From: Palsa-504 sp963818225
Lineage (GTDB): Bacteria > Actinomycetota > Actinomycetes > Streptosporangiales > Streptosporangiaceae
Assembly (NCBI GenBank): GCA_963818225.1
Contig: CAWFRO010000011.1
Span: 558,001-622,000 of the forward strand
DNA: 64,000 bases
Reading direction: 5' to 3'
The notes beneath the pieces are model-generated. The model searched no databases, was not told the DNA's origin, and was given only the letters and a program-made list of their open reading frames with translations. The number at the start of each line of letters is the position of its first letter. Position 1 is the first letter of the stretch. Shown here in pieces: positions 43,265-52,049 of the stretch. The translations under genes were made by a program, and so were the position numbers.

Positions 43265-43684
43265 GTGAGTAGCCCGTTCGATCCGGCCCTGCCGCCGCCC
43301 GATTCGCGGCCGTCGGTCGGTGAGCTGTTCTCAGATGTTGCCGTGGATCTCAGCACGCTCATCCGCCAGGAGGTGGAGCTGGCCAAGGCCGAGCTGCGCC
43401 AGTCAGCCACCCGGGCCGGCAAGGGCGCCGGGATGCTGGCGGGGGCCGGCGTCAGCGGCCACATGGTCTTGCTGTTCGCGTCGGTCGCCGCGTGGTGGGG
43501 CATCGGCGACGCCACCGGTCATGGCTGGTCGGCGCTGATCGTGGCGGCAATCTGGCTGATCGTCGCGGCGGTCCTCGGGCTGATGGGCCGCCGGGAGATC
43601 AGCACAGTATCGGGCATTCCGCAGACCGCGCAGACGGTGAAGAAGATTCCTGACGCAGTAAGAGGAAACGAGGGCACGTCATGA
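43265..43684 (+). CDS. DUF1469/holin-like superfamily protein
   Basis: A 139-residue protein of the actinobacterial phage-holin superfamily 3_6 (DUF1469, YqjE-like). The amphipathic SVGELFSDVAVDLSTLIRQE and VELAKAELRQSATRAGKGAG lead into two transmembrane helices (MVLLFASVAAWWGIGDA, ALIVAAIWLIVAAVLGLMG). Despite the name, chromosomal members are not phage lysis proteins; they occur with DUF3618 proteins in envelope operons. Its start overlaps the frame-corrected end of the previous gene, and its end overlaps DUF3618 by four bases. Confidence 0.85.
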   Translation: MSSPFDPALPPPDSRPSVGELFSDVAVDLSTLIRQEVELAKAELRQSATRAGKGAGMLAGAGVSGHMVLLFASVAAWWGIGDATGHGWSALIVAAIWLIVAAVLGLMGRREISTVSGIPQTAQTVKKIPDAVRGNEGTS

Positions 43685-44265
43685 CCAGCGATCCGGACCA
43701 GATCCGCGAGCAGATCGAGGAAACCCGCGCCAGCCTAAGCGAGGACGTCAATACCCTCGCCGATACGGTCAACCCGGCGCATGCCGCAAAGCGCAAGGCA
43801 GCCAGCACACGTTCGGCCGTGCTCGGACTAAAGGACAAGGTCATGGGTGCAGCCTCACAGTCCGTCTCCAGCACCACTTCCGCGGCGGGAGATAAGGCGT
43901 CGGCGGTTCACGAAAAAGCGTCAGCGGCTCCGGACCGCATTCGCCGCCGGGCGGCGGGTAACCCGCTGGCGGTCGGCCTGATCGCGGTCGGCGTCGGCTG
44001 GCTCGTCGGCTCGCTTCTACCGGCCAGCAGCGCCGAGGAGCGTACGGCGATGAAGGTCAAGGAAGCCGCCGCGCCAGCCGTCACCGGTGCGGCCAGGGAA
44101 GCCGCGGCCAGCCTTCAGGACTCAGCAAAGCAGGCAGCCGAGTCGGTCAAGGCCGCAGCGGCCGACGCCGCAGCCACTGTCAAGGATGAGACTGCTAGCT
44201 CCGCGCACGACGTCCGGGATCAGGCACTGGCAGCCCGCGACACAGTGGCCGACAGCCGCCAGTAA
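43681..44265 (+). CDS. DUF3618 protein
   Basis: A 194-residue protein. Residues 1-45 match DUF3618 (DPDQIREQIEETRASLSEDV, NTLADTVNPAHA). A transmembrane helix near 98-116 (GNPLAVGLIAVGVGWLVGSL) divides an Ala/Ser/Lys helical region on each side (for example DSAKQAAESVKAAAADAAAT), which resembles apolipophorin- or YtxH-like stress helices. Function unknown; it always seems to travel with the holin-like protein. Confidence 0.85.
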   Translation: MTSDPDQIREQIEETRASLSEDVNTLADTVNPAHAAKRKAASTRSAVLGLKDKVMGAASQSVSSTTSAAGDKASAVHEKASAAPDRIRRRAAGNPLAVGLIAVGVGWLVGSLLPASSAEERTAMKVKEAAAPAVTGAAREAAASLQDSAKQAAESVKAAAADAAATVKDETASSAHDVRDQALAARDTVADSRQ

Positions 44266-44413
44266 CCACCCTGGAAGCTACCCGCGGCTTGATCCTGGCG
44301 GACCGCTCAGGGCGCCAGGTTCTCCTCCGGACTTATCCGCAACCCGGGATCCCTGGCATGCCCGCGGTAATCGGAAGCCAGCCGCGCCGACGAATTAAGG
44401 AGGGTGATCACCG

Positions 44414-45397
44414 ATGGCCAGATCGCAGAATACGGACGCCGGCGCTCGCGACGACGTGCCGAACGACCCCACAGATCTGAGCGGCGGCTCCTGGCTCGCA
44501 GCAGCCAGACGAGCCCTGAAGGAATATAAGGCCGACGACCTGCAAGACCGCGCGGCGGCACTGACATATTTCGGCATCCAGTCAATATTCCCGGGTCTGC
44601 TCGTCCTGATTTCCCTGCTCGGCATTGTCGGCAAGTCGGCCACTCAGCCGCTCATCACGAACCTGGGCAAGGCGCTCCCATCGTCCGTACGGAGCATCAT
44701 CATGAGCGACATCACCCATCTGCAGCAAAGCCATACGGCCTCAGGCATCCTCGGCATCGCCGGAATCGTCCTCGCCCTGTGGTCAGCGTCGAACTATGTC
44801 GCGGCCTTCATGCGCGCCTCCAACGTCATTTACGACGTCCCCGAGGGCCGGCCAATATGGAAAACCGCGCCGATCCGCCTGGGCGTCACCGTGGTGACGA
44901 TGATCCTGCTCGTGGCGGCGGCCGTCATCGTGGTCGTGACCGGCGGCCTGGCACAGAAAGTCGGGAATGTGCTCGGGCTCGGCTCGACAGCGGTCACGGT
45001 CTGGGACATCGCCAAGTGGCCCGTGCTGCTGATCATCATCGGGCTGATCCTCGCCATCTTGTTCTGGGCCAGCCCGAACGCCAGGCACGGCTTCCAGTGG
45101 GTCAGCCCCGGCGGCTTCATCGCCGTCGCACTATGGCTGATCGCCTCTGCCCTGTTCGCCGTATACGTCGCCAACTTCAGCCACTACAACAAGATCTACG
45201 GCAGCCTCGCAGGCGTCATCATCTTCCTGATCTGGATGTGGATCTCCAACGTCGCCATCCTGCTCGGCGCCGAATTCAACGCCGAGCTCGAGCGCGGCCG
45301 CGCGGTAGCGGCCGGGCACCCAATCGAACAGGAGCCCTTCTCGGAACTACGAGACGACCGCAAGCTACGAAAGAAAGAAAAGCAGCCGCGGAACTGA
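44414..45397 (+). CDS. YihY/BrkB family membrane protein
   Basis: A 327-residue member of the YihY/virulence factor BrkB family. The N-terminal YKADDLQDRAAALTYFGIQS is the family signature; six hydrophobic segments follow, including LALWSASNYVAAFMRASNVI and the conserved FSHYNKIYGSLAGVIIFLIW plus MWISNVAILLGAEFNAELER at the end. It is an inner-membrane protein of uncertain transport role. AAGGAGG precedes ATG 44414. It closes the envelope cassette and is followed after about 45 bases by the group II intron. Confidence 0.88.
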   Translation: MARSQNTDAGARDDVPNDPTDLSGGSWLAAARRALKEYKADDLQDRAAALTYFGIQSIFPGLLVLISLLGIVGKSATQPLITNLGKALPSSVRSIIMSDITHLQQSHTASGILGIAGIVLALWSASNYVAAFMRASNVIYDVPEGRPIWKTAPIRLGVTVVTMILLVAAAVIVVVTGGLAQKVGNVLGLGSTAVTVWDIAKWPVLLIIIGLILAILFWASPNARHGFQWVSPGGFIAVALWLIASALFAVYVANFSHYNKIYGSLAGVIIFLIWMWISNVAILLGAEFNAELERGRAVAAGHPIEQEPFSELRDDRKLRKKEKQPRN

Positions 45398-45910
45398 GTC
45401 AGCACGAGGGCCTGCCCGTCACGCTGCCGAGCCCATGGCCGTGTGGGTGCCGAAGCCGTTTGGCGGAGGGAGGCTTCAAGCCGCCTCATGCTGCGTTGGC
45501 TGAAGACCGTCGTGGTGAGCGATGAGGAAAAGGCGCCAGTTGATGGCGTCAGGTGGGGACCGGGAAGGCGAGCGCGAGCGAATCGTTGCTGACGTGTCGA
45601 AACCCATAAGACGACATCGAAACCGGGGTGTTTCGGTGACTCCGGGATGAGCCTGGCGGAGAGTCCGCTGACTGGCCAGGTGGTGTCCGGCATGGAGATG
45701 ACGCGAGCCCGGTCTGCGGCTCCGAGCGGAACAGGAGAAGGCGTATCCGGATACTGGCCGGTCCCCGTCCTGGGGCCGTACGATAGGGAGCACTCCAAGC
45801 GGTCTGAAGCCGTGAGGGGCTGAGTACCGTCGCGGGACGCGCTGGCGGACCGGTTCGTAGTAGTGGTGAAGCTCCTGTAATGGGGGTGGAGCGAAGGGGC
45901 CGGGTCGTTC

Positions 45911-47258
45911 GTGGCTGTCGTTCGTCTGATCAACCGGATGTTCTCCGGGAGGAGTCGAGTGGATGAGTTGAAAGCACCGGGCAAGTCGTTCGAGATCTCG
46001 AAGGGGCAGGTCTGGGAGGCGTGGAAGAAGGTCAAGGCGAACAAGGGCGCGCCCGGGGTGGATGGGATGTCGATCGGGGAGTTCGAGAAGGATCTGCGGG
46101 GCAACCTGTACAAGATCTGGAATCGGATGTCCTCCGGGACGTACTTTCCGCCGCCGGTGCGTGCGGTCGAGATCCCGAAGAAGGGCGGCGTCCGAGGTTC
46201 TGGGCGTGCCCGCAATCGGGGATCGGGTGGCGCAGACGGTGGTAGCCGGGGTGATCGGACAGAAGGCCGAGCCGGTCTTCCATCCCGATTCCTATGGCTA
46301 CCGGCCCGGGCGCTCGGCGCTGGACGCGGTGGCCGCCTGCCGGGAGCGGTGCTGGGAGGAAGGACTGGGTGATCGATCTGGACATCCGGGCGTTCTTCGA
46401 CTCCGTGCCCTGGGATCTGGTGGTCAAAGCGGTCCGCGCGGTGCTGCGATGTACCGTGGGTGGTGCTGTATGTGCAAGCGGTGGCTGGCCGCGCCGCTGG
46501 CACTGCCCGACGGCACCTTCCAGGCGCGGGACCGCGGAACCCCGCAGGGGTCGGCGGTCTCCCCGTGATGGCGAACCTGTTCATGCACTACGCATTCGAC
46601 CTGTGCCTGGCCAGGGACGTTCCCGGGCGTGCAGTTCGAACGCTACGTGGATGACGCGGTGATGCACTGCGTGAGCCGAGCGGCAGGCCAGACAGGTGCT
46701 GGCCGCGCTCCAGGAGCGGATGAGCGAGATCGGGCTGGAGTTGCACCCGGACAAGACCAGGATCGTGTACTGCAAGGACGGCAAGCGGCGTGGCTCGCAT
46801 GAGCATACGGAGTTCACATTCCTAGGGTTCGGGTTCCGTGGTGCCGGAGAGTCGGCACGAAGAAGCGGGACGATGATCACGACGACTTCGTGCCCGGCGA
46901 TCAGCAAGGATGCCTTGAACGAGATCAGCGCGGAGGTGCGGTGCTGGCGGCTGCACCGGCGACACTGATCGTCTCCGAAGCGGACCTCGCGCGAGCTGGA
47001 TGAATCCAGTCGTGCGAGGTTGGATGAACTATTACGGTGCCTTCTACCGGTCGGCGCTGTATGCCCTCCTGGCGCGCATCAACGCCTACTTGATGCGGTG
47101 GCTGCGCAAGAAACACAGGCGGCTGCGGGGACGAAGCAAGGCCTGCAAGACGCGTGGAGCAAGGGCGATACGGGCAACGGCCGCGCTTCTTCGCTCACTG
47201 GGCGCTGGGTCAACTGGATCCCTGCCGTCTGGTGACCAGAACGACAAGAGCCGTGTAA
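45911..47258 (+). pseudogene. Group II intron reverse transcriptase/maturase, broken
   Basis: Successive frames encode one protein: FEISKGQVWEAWKKVKANKG and APGVDGMSIGEFEKDL (RT domain 0/1), PAIGDRVAQTVVAGVIGQKA, DSYGYRPGRSALDAV, VIDLDIRAFFDSVPWDLV, GTPQGSAVSP, then FERYVDDAVMHCVS, which holds the YxDD polymerase site, LHPDKTRIVYCKDG, and the maturase end MNPVVRGWMNYYGAFYRSAL and FFAHWALGQLDPCRLVTRTT. At least five one-base shifts separate these, so no functional protein can be made unless they are sequencing errors. The stop at 47258 falls inside domain V. Confidence 0.8.
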
Positions 47259-47281
47259 CGAGAGATTGTTACGCACGGTTC
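47248..47281 (+). ncRNA. Group II intron domain V
   Basis: A 34-base hairpin: GAGCCGT pairs with ACGGTTC, a 2-base 3' bulge (GC) follows, and the upper stem GTAACGA/TTGTTAC is capped by a GAGA tetraloop. The catalytic AGC triad is at 47249-47251. A domain VI-like stem (GTGG at 47283 with CCAC at 47311) comes next. Confidence 0.8.
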
Positions 47282-47330
47282 CGTGGGAGCCGGGGGCTGA
47301 GAGCCCGGGGCCACCGACAATCGTGTCACC

Positions 47331-47399
47331 CTATGCGACCTGAGAATATTCGTGAATCAGGCCACCGAGCCGGTCCCGGCGCACGACCCGGATATTTGC
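47331..47399 (-). mobile_element. Transposase C-terminal tail
   Basis: Twenty-two codons before a TAG read ANIRVVRRDRLGGLIHEYSQ, then VA, the ending of an IS3/IS481-like transposase. The group II intron lies directly beyond the stop codon. The rest of the gene is missing. Confidence 0.55.
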
Positions 47400-47494
47400 A
47401 CCCAGAGGCGGTTGATGCGGACGCCCGGCAGGCGGTGTACCGCTTCAGAACTCGCCGCAGGTGCTGTGACCTGCGGTTTGGCCGGGTGAGCCGG

Positions 47495-47877
47495 TTACGG
47501 CAAGATCGGCCGGGTGCCGGCTTGGGCAGGAGTGAGCTGGCCAAGAGCACGGTGCGGCCTGGCAGCGTTGTAATGCCGTAGGTACTCCGTCAGCACCCGT
47601 CGCAGGTAGTGCTCATTGACGATCAGCACACGGTCGAGGACCTCCCGGCGCAGGGTGCCGATCATCCTCTCGCAGATCGCGTTCGCTCTGGGCGCCAGCG
47701 GCGGGCTGGCCAGGATCCTGATGCCCTCCGCGGCGAAGACGGCATCGAAAGAGCTGGTGAACTGGCCTGCTCGATCCCTGATCAGGAACTTGACTGTGGT
47801 CGCGCACTGTCCGAGGTCCATCAGGACGTTACGGGAGACCGGGAACCAGGACGCGGCCGTGAAGGGGTCATGACTCG
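47495..47877 (-). mobile_element. Transposase 3' part (DDE integrase core)
   Basis: The frame encodes the second half of an integrase-core transposase: SWFPVSRNVLMDLGQCATTV, KFLIRDRAGQFTSSFDAVFA with the second Asp, PLAPRANAICERMIGTLRRE with the final Glu, and LRHYNAARPHRALGQLTPAQ. The helix-turn-helix and first catalytic Asp are lost; upstream of 47877 the same frame runs into the RHH gene without family similarity. Confidence 0.75.
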
Positions 47878-48161
47878 CTCTCTTCCCGGGCCAGGGGCTC
47901 ATACGGCAGCTCACCTGTATCCATCCAGTGCAGGAAATATCTGACCTCGTGCAGGTCCAGGTCCGCCGTGGCCGGGGGAGCACCTGCCGCCAGCCTGGCA
48001 GCGACGTATTCGTCGAGCTTGGCGTAAAGCTCCGTCCAGTTGCCCGCCCATTCCTCGATGGCCGCGCGGACGGCCTCGGCCTCGGTCATGTCCAGGTGGG
48101 CCGCCGCGACCCGCAGCTTGCGATGCAGTTCCTGATCCAGCGGAATGTTGATGTTGGGCAT
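47868..48161 (-). CDS. Ribbon-helix-helix antitoxin-like protein
   Basis: A 97-residue protein. The N-terminal MPNINIPLDQELHRKLRVAA and DMTEAEAVRAAIEEWAGN form a beta-strand plus two helices, the ribbon-helix-helix DNA-binding fold of many antitoxins. The acidic C-terminal half (DLDLHEVRYFLHWMDTGELP) could bind a partner toxin. No toxin follows, because the transposase fragment starts at its 3' end and overlaps it by ten bases; the partner may have been deleted by that insertion. This is inference from fold and context. Confidence 0.6.
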   Translation of the reverse strand: MPNINIPLDQELHRKLRVAAAHLDMTEAEAVRAAIEEWAGNWTELYAKLDEYVAARLAAGAPPATADLDLHEVRYFLHWMDTGELPYEPLAREESES

Positions 48162-48706
48162 ATCCGCTCACTTTCTCGCTATGTTCTCTTATGTCACAAA
48201 GTTAACGAAGATCGCTTTGCTCATGGATCCGACCCCGGGAGAACGGCATACGTTCCATGGTCACCGGGTGGGCGCGCCGGTCGTCCGGCGCTGACCGCCC
48301 GTTTTTCAGGTGTAACGCATGACCAGTTCGGGCCGAAACGTGCGAGAGTAGCTGGCTGTTCACGGTTGCCTCTGGCCGTTGTTGACTGCCGTCGTTGCCG
48401 TCACGGTTGCCGTCAAGCTGCATCGTTCCTTCGAGAACGAGTTCCGAGACGCGCGGCCTTCTTCGTCCCGAGGCCGAGGCGCCACACATCGACTTGCACT
48501 TGCGTAATCCGGTGGCGGCAGGAAAGCCTGGATTCTCGTCCGCTTCCGGCGTTCATTCCGTGGTTCGGCGCAGGTGCGCGACGCCTGCGAGGCACGGCTG
48601 CTTGGACCCGGCGCAGCCCTGGCCTGCCAGCATGCGGCACGAGATCAGGGGTCGTTATCGTTGTGGCGAAGGTGGCGATAGGCCGAACGCGGCACCAGGA
48701 GGCGGC
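48162..48706. other. Intergenic, no supported gene
   Basis: Long frames exist on both strands because of the base composition, but none has a domain or ribosome site. The stretch separates the RHH gene from nitronate monooxygenase. Short GTTGCCGTCACGGTTGCCGT repeats near 48390 are low-complexity. Confidence 0.4.
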
Positions 48707-49666
48707 ATGCTGGAAACCGGTTTTACGAGGTTGGTCGGGTGTTCGGTTCCTATCCAGCTGGCAGGCATGGGCGGTGCATCCACCCCCGAGCTGGCCGCAG
48801 CGGTATCGACCGCGGGCGGCCTGGGCATGGTCAATATGGTGCTGGCTCCCGACCAGGACGTGGCCGTCGCGCTCGCCGCCCTGGCCAAGGAGACGACGGG
48901 TCCGGTTGGCATCAACTTCCTGATGCCCTTCCTGGACGTGGCCGCGGTGGAAGCAGCCGCCCCGCACTGCCGGGTGGTGGAGTTCTTCTACGGCGACCCC
49001 CAAGCCGGGCTGGTCGAGCGGGTGCACCAGGCTGGCTCGCTGGCCGACTGGCAGGTCGGATCGGCCGACGAGGCGAGGGCGGCCGTGCAGGCCGGATGCG
49101 ACTTTGTGGTGGCCCAGGGCATCGAGGCGGGCGGGCATATCCGAGGAAAGGTAGGTCTGCTCGCCCTGCTCGACGAGGTCCTCGGCGCGGTCGAGGTCCC
49201 AGTGCTGGCCGCTGGCGGCATCGGCGGCCCGCGGGCCATGGCCGCGGCGCTGGCCGCCGGGGCGGCTGGGGTGCGAGTGGGAACCCGGTTCGTGGCCACG
49301 GTTGAGTCCGGTGCCCACCCGGCCTACATCGAGGCGCTGCTAAAGGCGTCGGCGGCGGACACCGTGGTCACCACGACCTTCTCCGGCATGTGGCCCGACG
49401 CCCCGCACCGGACCCTGCGGTCCGCGGTTGCGGCGGTCGAGGCCTTTGAGGGGGACACCGTCGGCGAAAGGCAGATCGGGTCGGCAAGTATGACCATCCC
49501 CAAAGGCTCGGCTGGCAGCCCGAACAAGCAGACCACCGGAGCCATCGCCGCCATGCCCCTCTATGCAGGCGAGTCGGTCGGCAGTGTCACGCAGGTGCAG
49601 TCCGCGGGCGATGTGGTCCGAGAGCTGGCAGACGGCGCCGAGCGGCTTTTGCGAGCCTGGCAGTAA
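48707..49666 (+). CDS. Nitronate monooxygenase
   Basis: A 319-residue FMN-dependent TIM-barrel enzyme of the nitronate monooxygenase (formerly 2-nitropropane dioxygenase) family. It has PIQLAGMGGASTPELAAAV, GINFLMPF, the phosphate-binding VVAQGIEAGGHIRG with the catalytic histidine, and VPVLAAGGIGGPRAMAAALA with GVRVGTRFVATVES. It oxidises alkyl nitronates such as propionate 3-nitronate and detoxifies them. ATG 48707 follows AGGAGG; the much longer open frame upstream has no similarity. It is a lone gene. Confidence 0.9.
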   Translation: MLETGFTRLVGCSVPIQLAGMGGASTPELAAAVSTAGGLGMVNMVLAPDQDVAVALAALAKETTGPVGINFLMPFLDVAAVEAAAPHCRVVEFFYGDPQAGLVERVHQAGSLADWQVGSADEARAAVQAGCDFVVAQGIEAGGHIRGKVGLLALLDEVLGAVEVPVLAAGGIGGPRAMAAALAAGAAGVRVGTRFVATVESGAHPAYIEALLKASAADTVVTTTFSGMWPDAPHRTLRSAVAAVEAFEGDTVGERQIGSASMTIPKGSAGSPNKQTTGAIAAMPLYAGESVGSVTQVQSAGDVVRELADGAERLLRAWQ

Positions 49667-49804
49667 GAGCGCTCTGCCGCCGCTCCCAGCGGCACGCTGC
49701 GTCGAAGGTCTGCATCCGTGGGCGAGGTTCATGCGAGACCAAGGAGACCATCTGGGTCGAGGTGGCTGGAGATAAGCCCCAAGAGCCGGATGCGGACTGT
49801 GACC

Positions 49805-49844
49805 TGGTCCGAGGTGGCCGGATTCGAACCGGTGGCCTCTTCAT
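49805..49844 (-). tRNA. tRNA 3'-end-like remnant (possible att site)
   Basis: On the minus strand the T-arm CCGG-TTCGAAT-CCGG is followed by seven bases, one base and ACCA, as at a tRNA 3' end. No matching 5' acceptor or anticodon arm is found upstream, so it is at most a 40-base fragment. Such ends are common attachment sites for integrases, and an integrase remnant lies at 50925. Confidence 0.3.
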
Positions 49845-49901
49845 CTGACGGTGGTTAGCGTGACTGATGACTGGAAGCGTGGTGAACCAGCCAGCTGATC
49901 T

Positions 49902-50666
49902 CTACGCGGGGTGGTGGCCAGGCTGGGCGGCCTGGCTGGCCAGGGCGGTCCTGGCCCGCTCGGCCAACGCTGTCGCCCGCCGGTCCTCATAGATCCGCAA
50001 GGCGGCGCGCAGCCTGGCCGCAGCTTGCCCGGGTTCGCCAGCGAGCCGTTCTACCTCGGCGCTGGCCTCGTGGACCGTGGCCTGGGCCAGCGGCGACGCA
50101 GCCGGGGCCAGCCGCGCCCCCTCCTCGGTCAGCGAACGGGCTTCGGTGAACTGGCCGCGGCGGGCCAGCAGCTTCGCCTGGACGAACGCCGCCCGCGCGG
50201 CAAAGTTGGGCGACGCGCCGTCGAGTGGTTCCTCGTTCATCTGCGCGTCCGCATCGAACCGGCCCTGGTCATACAGCGCCTCGGCAAGAACGATGGTGGC
50301 AAGTGCGAGGAAGTACCGTGCGCCGACGGCCTGAAGGGTCTCGTACCCCGCCCGCAGACGGCGTTCAGCCGCGACCGGGTCACCTAGGGTCAGCTCTATG
50401 TGGCCCGCTTCGATGTTGGGTACGGCCAGGGCAAGTTTCACGCCGAGACCGGCGATTAGGGACTGGCTGCGGTCGAGCGCGGCGCGGGCGTCAGCGGAAC
50501 GGCCCGCATAGGCGTACAGTCCGCTGAGCGACTCGAGCAGGTCCGCTTCCGCCCACGTGTCATCGCTGGCGTCGTGCAGGAGTTCCTCGGTGCGGGCGAC
50601 GGCGGCACCGGCCGGGATGGGCAGCGCGACCACATAGCTTGTGGCCAGCCAGCCACTCGCGTGCAT
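49902..50666 (-). pseudogene. C-terminal TPR fragment of a large ATPase regulator
   Basis: A 254-residue all-helical frame with TPR-like repeats (ADLLESLSGLYAYAGRSADA, VPNIEAGHIELTLGDPVAAE, FVQAKLLARRGQFTEARSLT) and the ending AARLRAALRIYEDRRATALA. This matches the C-terminal end of AAA-ATPase/adenylate-cyclase-like or SARP-type signalling proteins. The ATPase and effector domains are not found upstream, so it is a remnant. Confidence 0.6.
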
Positions 50667-50924
50667 CTGTGCACGGTGATTGCGCGTACAGAACGAGAGC
50701 CTCTGGATCGGCCCTGATTCCGTCGGTATGACGAATCCCCCCGCTGACGCCCGGCGGAGCGGAGCCAGCTTAGGTTCCCCGCCGCGCCGGCGCAGGTCAG
50801 TCGGCCTGCGCCCGTGACCTGCGCATTCTCAGATAAGTGGTCCGCAAAGATTCTCAATGAACGGGGCTATCCGAGATAGACGCGGGGGTGCGGACCACGG
50901 CGGGCTACACGGTCGAGACCCGCG

Positions 50925-51101
50925 GTCACGGACTGGCTGGCCGAGGGACTGCCGGGGCGTACGGCCAAGCTGGTCGAGGTCTACCGGGATTCACTCGGCC
51001 CAGAGCTGGCGGTCATCGGCCGGATCCCGTTGCGGGATCTGACTGTCCAGGACGTACGCAGCGCGCTGGCGAAGATTACGGTGACCCTGAGGTTTGGATG
51101 A
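50925..51101 (+). pseudogene. Integrase N-terminal (SAM-like) fragment
   Basis: The frame VTDWLAEGLPGRTAKLVEVY, then RDSLGPELAVIGRIPLRDLT and VQDVRSALAKI is the core-binding N-domain of an actinobacterial tyrosine integrase. It breaks off after about 55 codons with no catalytic domain. Confidence 0.6.
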
Positions 51102-51142
51102 TCCGGGCGAGGCTCACTCTGCTTGCTATATAAAGCATTAGC

Positions 51143-51170
51143 TTGACATAGCATCCATGCTTGATATAGT
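51143..51170 (+). promoter_or_regulatory. Sigma-70-type promoter of the phasin-like gene
   Basis: TTGACA (51143-51148) and TATAGT (51165-51170) are spaced by 16 bases in an AT-rich patch, 45 bases before the ATG at 51215. This is the clearest housekeeping-type promoter in the window. Confidence 0.65.
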
Positions 51171-51214
51171 TAGCACATCCCTGAACGACAACCGCACAGA
51201 GGAGCATCAAGACA

Positions 51215-51514
51215 ATGACCAGCTACCCTCCCAAGGACGCGTCCGACGAGGTCCTCAAGGTCATTCGCGCTAGCCAGCAGACCGTCGTTGACGTGGTCCG
51301 CGCCTGGGCCGACGCCGTCAGCCCGGTGCTGCAGAGTGTGCCCGCAGTCCCGTTCGCCGACCAGCTGCCGAAGCCGGAAGACGTGGTGACCGGCGCCTAC
51401 GACTTCGCCGAGAAGTTCCTCGCCAGTCAGCGCCAGTTCAGCGAGGAGCTGCTGAAGGCTGCGGCACCGCTGGTACCGGGCAACGAGCAGCGGGAAACCG
51501 CGGCCGCCGTCTAG
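51215..51514 (+). CDS. Phasin-like small protein
   Basis: A 99-residue soluble, mostly helical amphipathic protein: DASDEVLKVIRASQQTVVDV, VRAWADAVSPVLQSV and VVTGAYDFAEKFLASQRQFS, then EELLKAAAPL. The FAEKFLASQRQF element is a typical phasin-type PHA granule-binding helix. With an XRE regulator and PHA synthase alongside, it is probably a granule coat protein. ATG 51215 has AGAGGAG 9 bases upstream and a strong promoter. Confidence 0.7.
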   Translation: MTSYPPKDASDEVLKVIRASQQTVVDVVRAWADAVSPVLQSVPAVPFADQLPKPEDVVTGAYDFAEKFLASQRQFSEELLKAAAPLVPGNEQRETAAAV

Positions 51515-51596
51515 GCATGGGCCGCGCGAGCTACGCGGCAGCGCCGGGCAAGGGTGCTGTCGCGTACTATACTTTGCGCTAGGCCAGGAGGCGTGC

Positions 51597-51971
51597 ATGG
51601 CGGATCCATGGCAGGACCAGCGTGAGGTGCTTGGTGCCTTCATCCGCAACCAGCGCCAGCTGGCCAACCTCTCGCTGCGCCAGCTGGCCAGCATGACCAG
51701 CCTGTCGAATCCGTACCTCAGCCAGGTCGAGCGAGGGCTCCACCAGCCGTCGGTGCGCGTGCTGAAAGCGATATCCGACGCGCTCAACCTTTCTACGGAG
51801 GCGCTTCTCGCGCAGGCTGGCCTGGTAGATGCCGCAGACAGCGAGGACCCGGCTGACAAAACGGACCCAGACACGCGAACCGAGGACGCGATCCGTGCGG
51901 ACCAGCGCCTGACCGACGAGCAGCGGACGGCGCTGATCGCTGTCTACCGCAGCATGGTCGCCCGGCCCTGA
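51597..51971 (+). CDS. XRE family regulator of the PHA locus
   Basis: A 124-residue protein with an N-terminal XRE helix-turn-helix (residues 10-66: LGAFIRNQRQLANLSLRQLA, SNPYLSQVERGLHQPSVRVL) and an acidic C-terminal part with one helix (DEQRTALIAVYRSMV). AGGAGG precedes ATG 51597, and a TATACT -10 box lies at 51568. It sits between the phasin-like and synthase genes and is the probable regulator of both; PHA loci of several actinobacteria have a regulator in this place. A motif over its -10 recurs upstream of phaC. Confidence 0.82.
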   Translation: MADPWQDQREVLGAFIRNQRQLANLSLRQLASMTSLSNPYLSQVERGLHQPSVRVLKAISDALNLSTEALLAQAGLVDAADSEDPADKTDPDTRTEDAIRADQRLTDEQRTALIAVYRSMVARP

Positions 51972-52049
51972 GCGGCCCGGGAGCCCACCTCCAACCGCCG
52001 CCCACCTGGCCGCACGGCGGACGTCGGCGGCCGGCCGCAACGGGTTGCG

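Larger units (their letters stand above)
45441..47318 (+). mobile_element. Degenerate group II intron
   Basis: The 5' end is set near GTGTGGG at 45441 and the 3' end near 47318, after domains V and VI. The intron holds a reverse transcriptase frame in domain IV and a well-formed domain V. Its 5' domain is shared with the fragment at 40669-41036. It lies 43 bases after the YihY gene and ends 12 bases from the stop codon of a transposase tail (47331-47399). The ribozyme core looks intact, but its protein does not. The exact ends are estimates. Confidence 0.8.

Noticed and set aside
45196..46584. A 462-codon minus-strand frame
   Set aside because: It lies antisense to the YihY end and the group II intron and shows no protein family; the opposite strand explains the sequence.
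48380..48425. GTTGCCGTC repeats as a possible repeat array
   Set aside because: Only two or three imperfect short copies are present, with no regular spacer; this is not a CRISPR array.
48395..48706. Upstream extension of the nitronate monooxygenase frame
   Set aside because: It adds 104 residues without similarity, while AGGAGG precedes ATG 48707.
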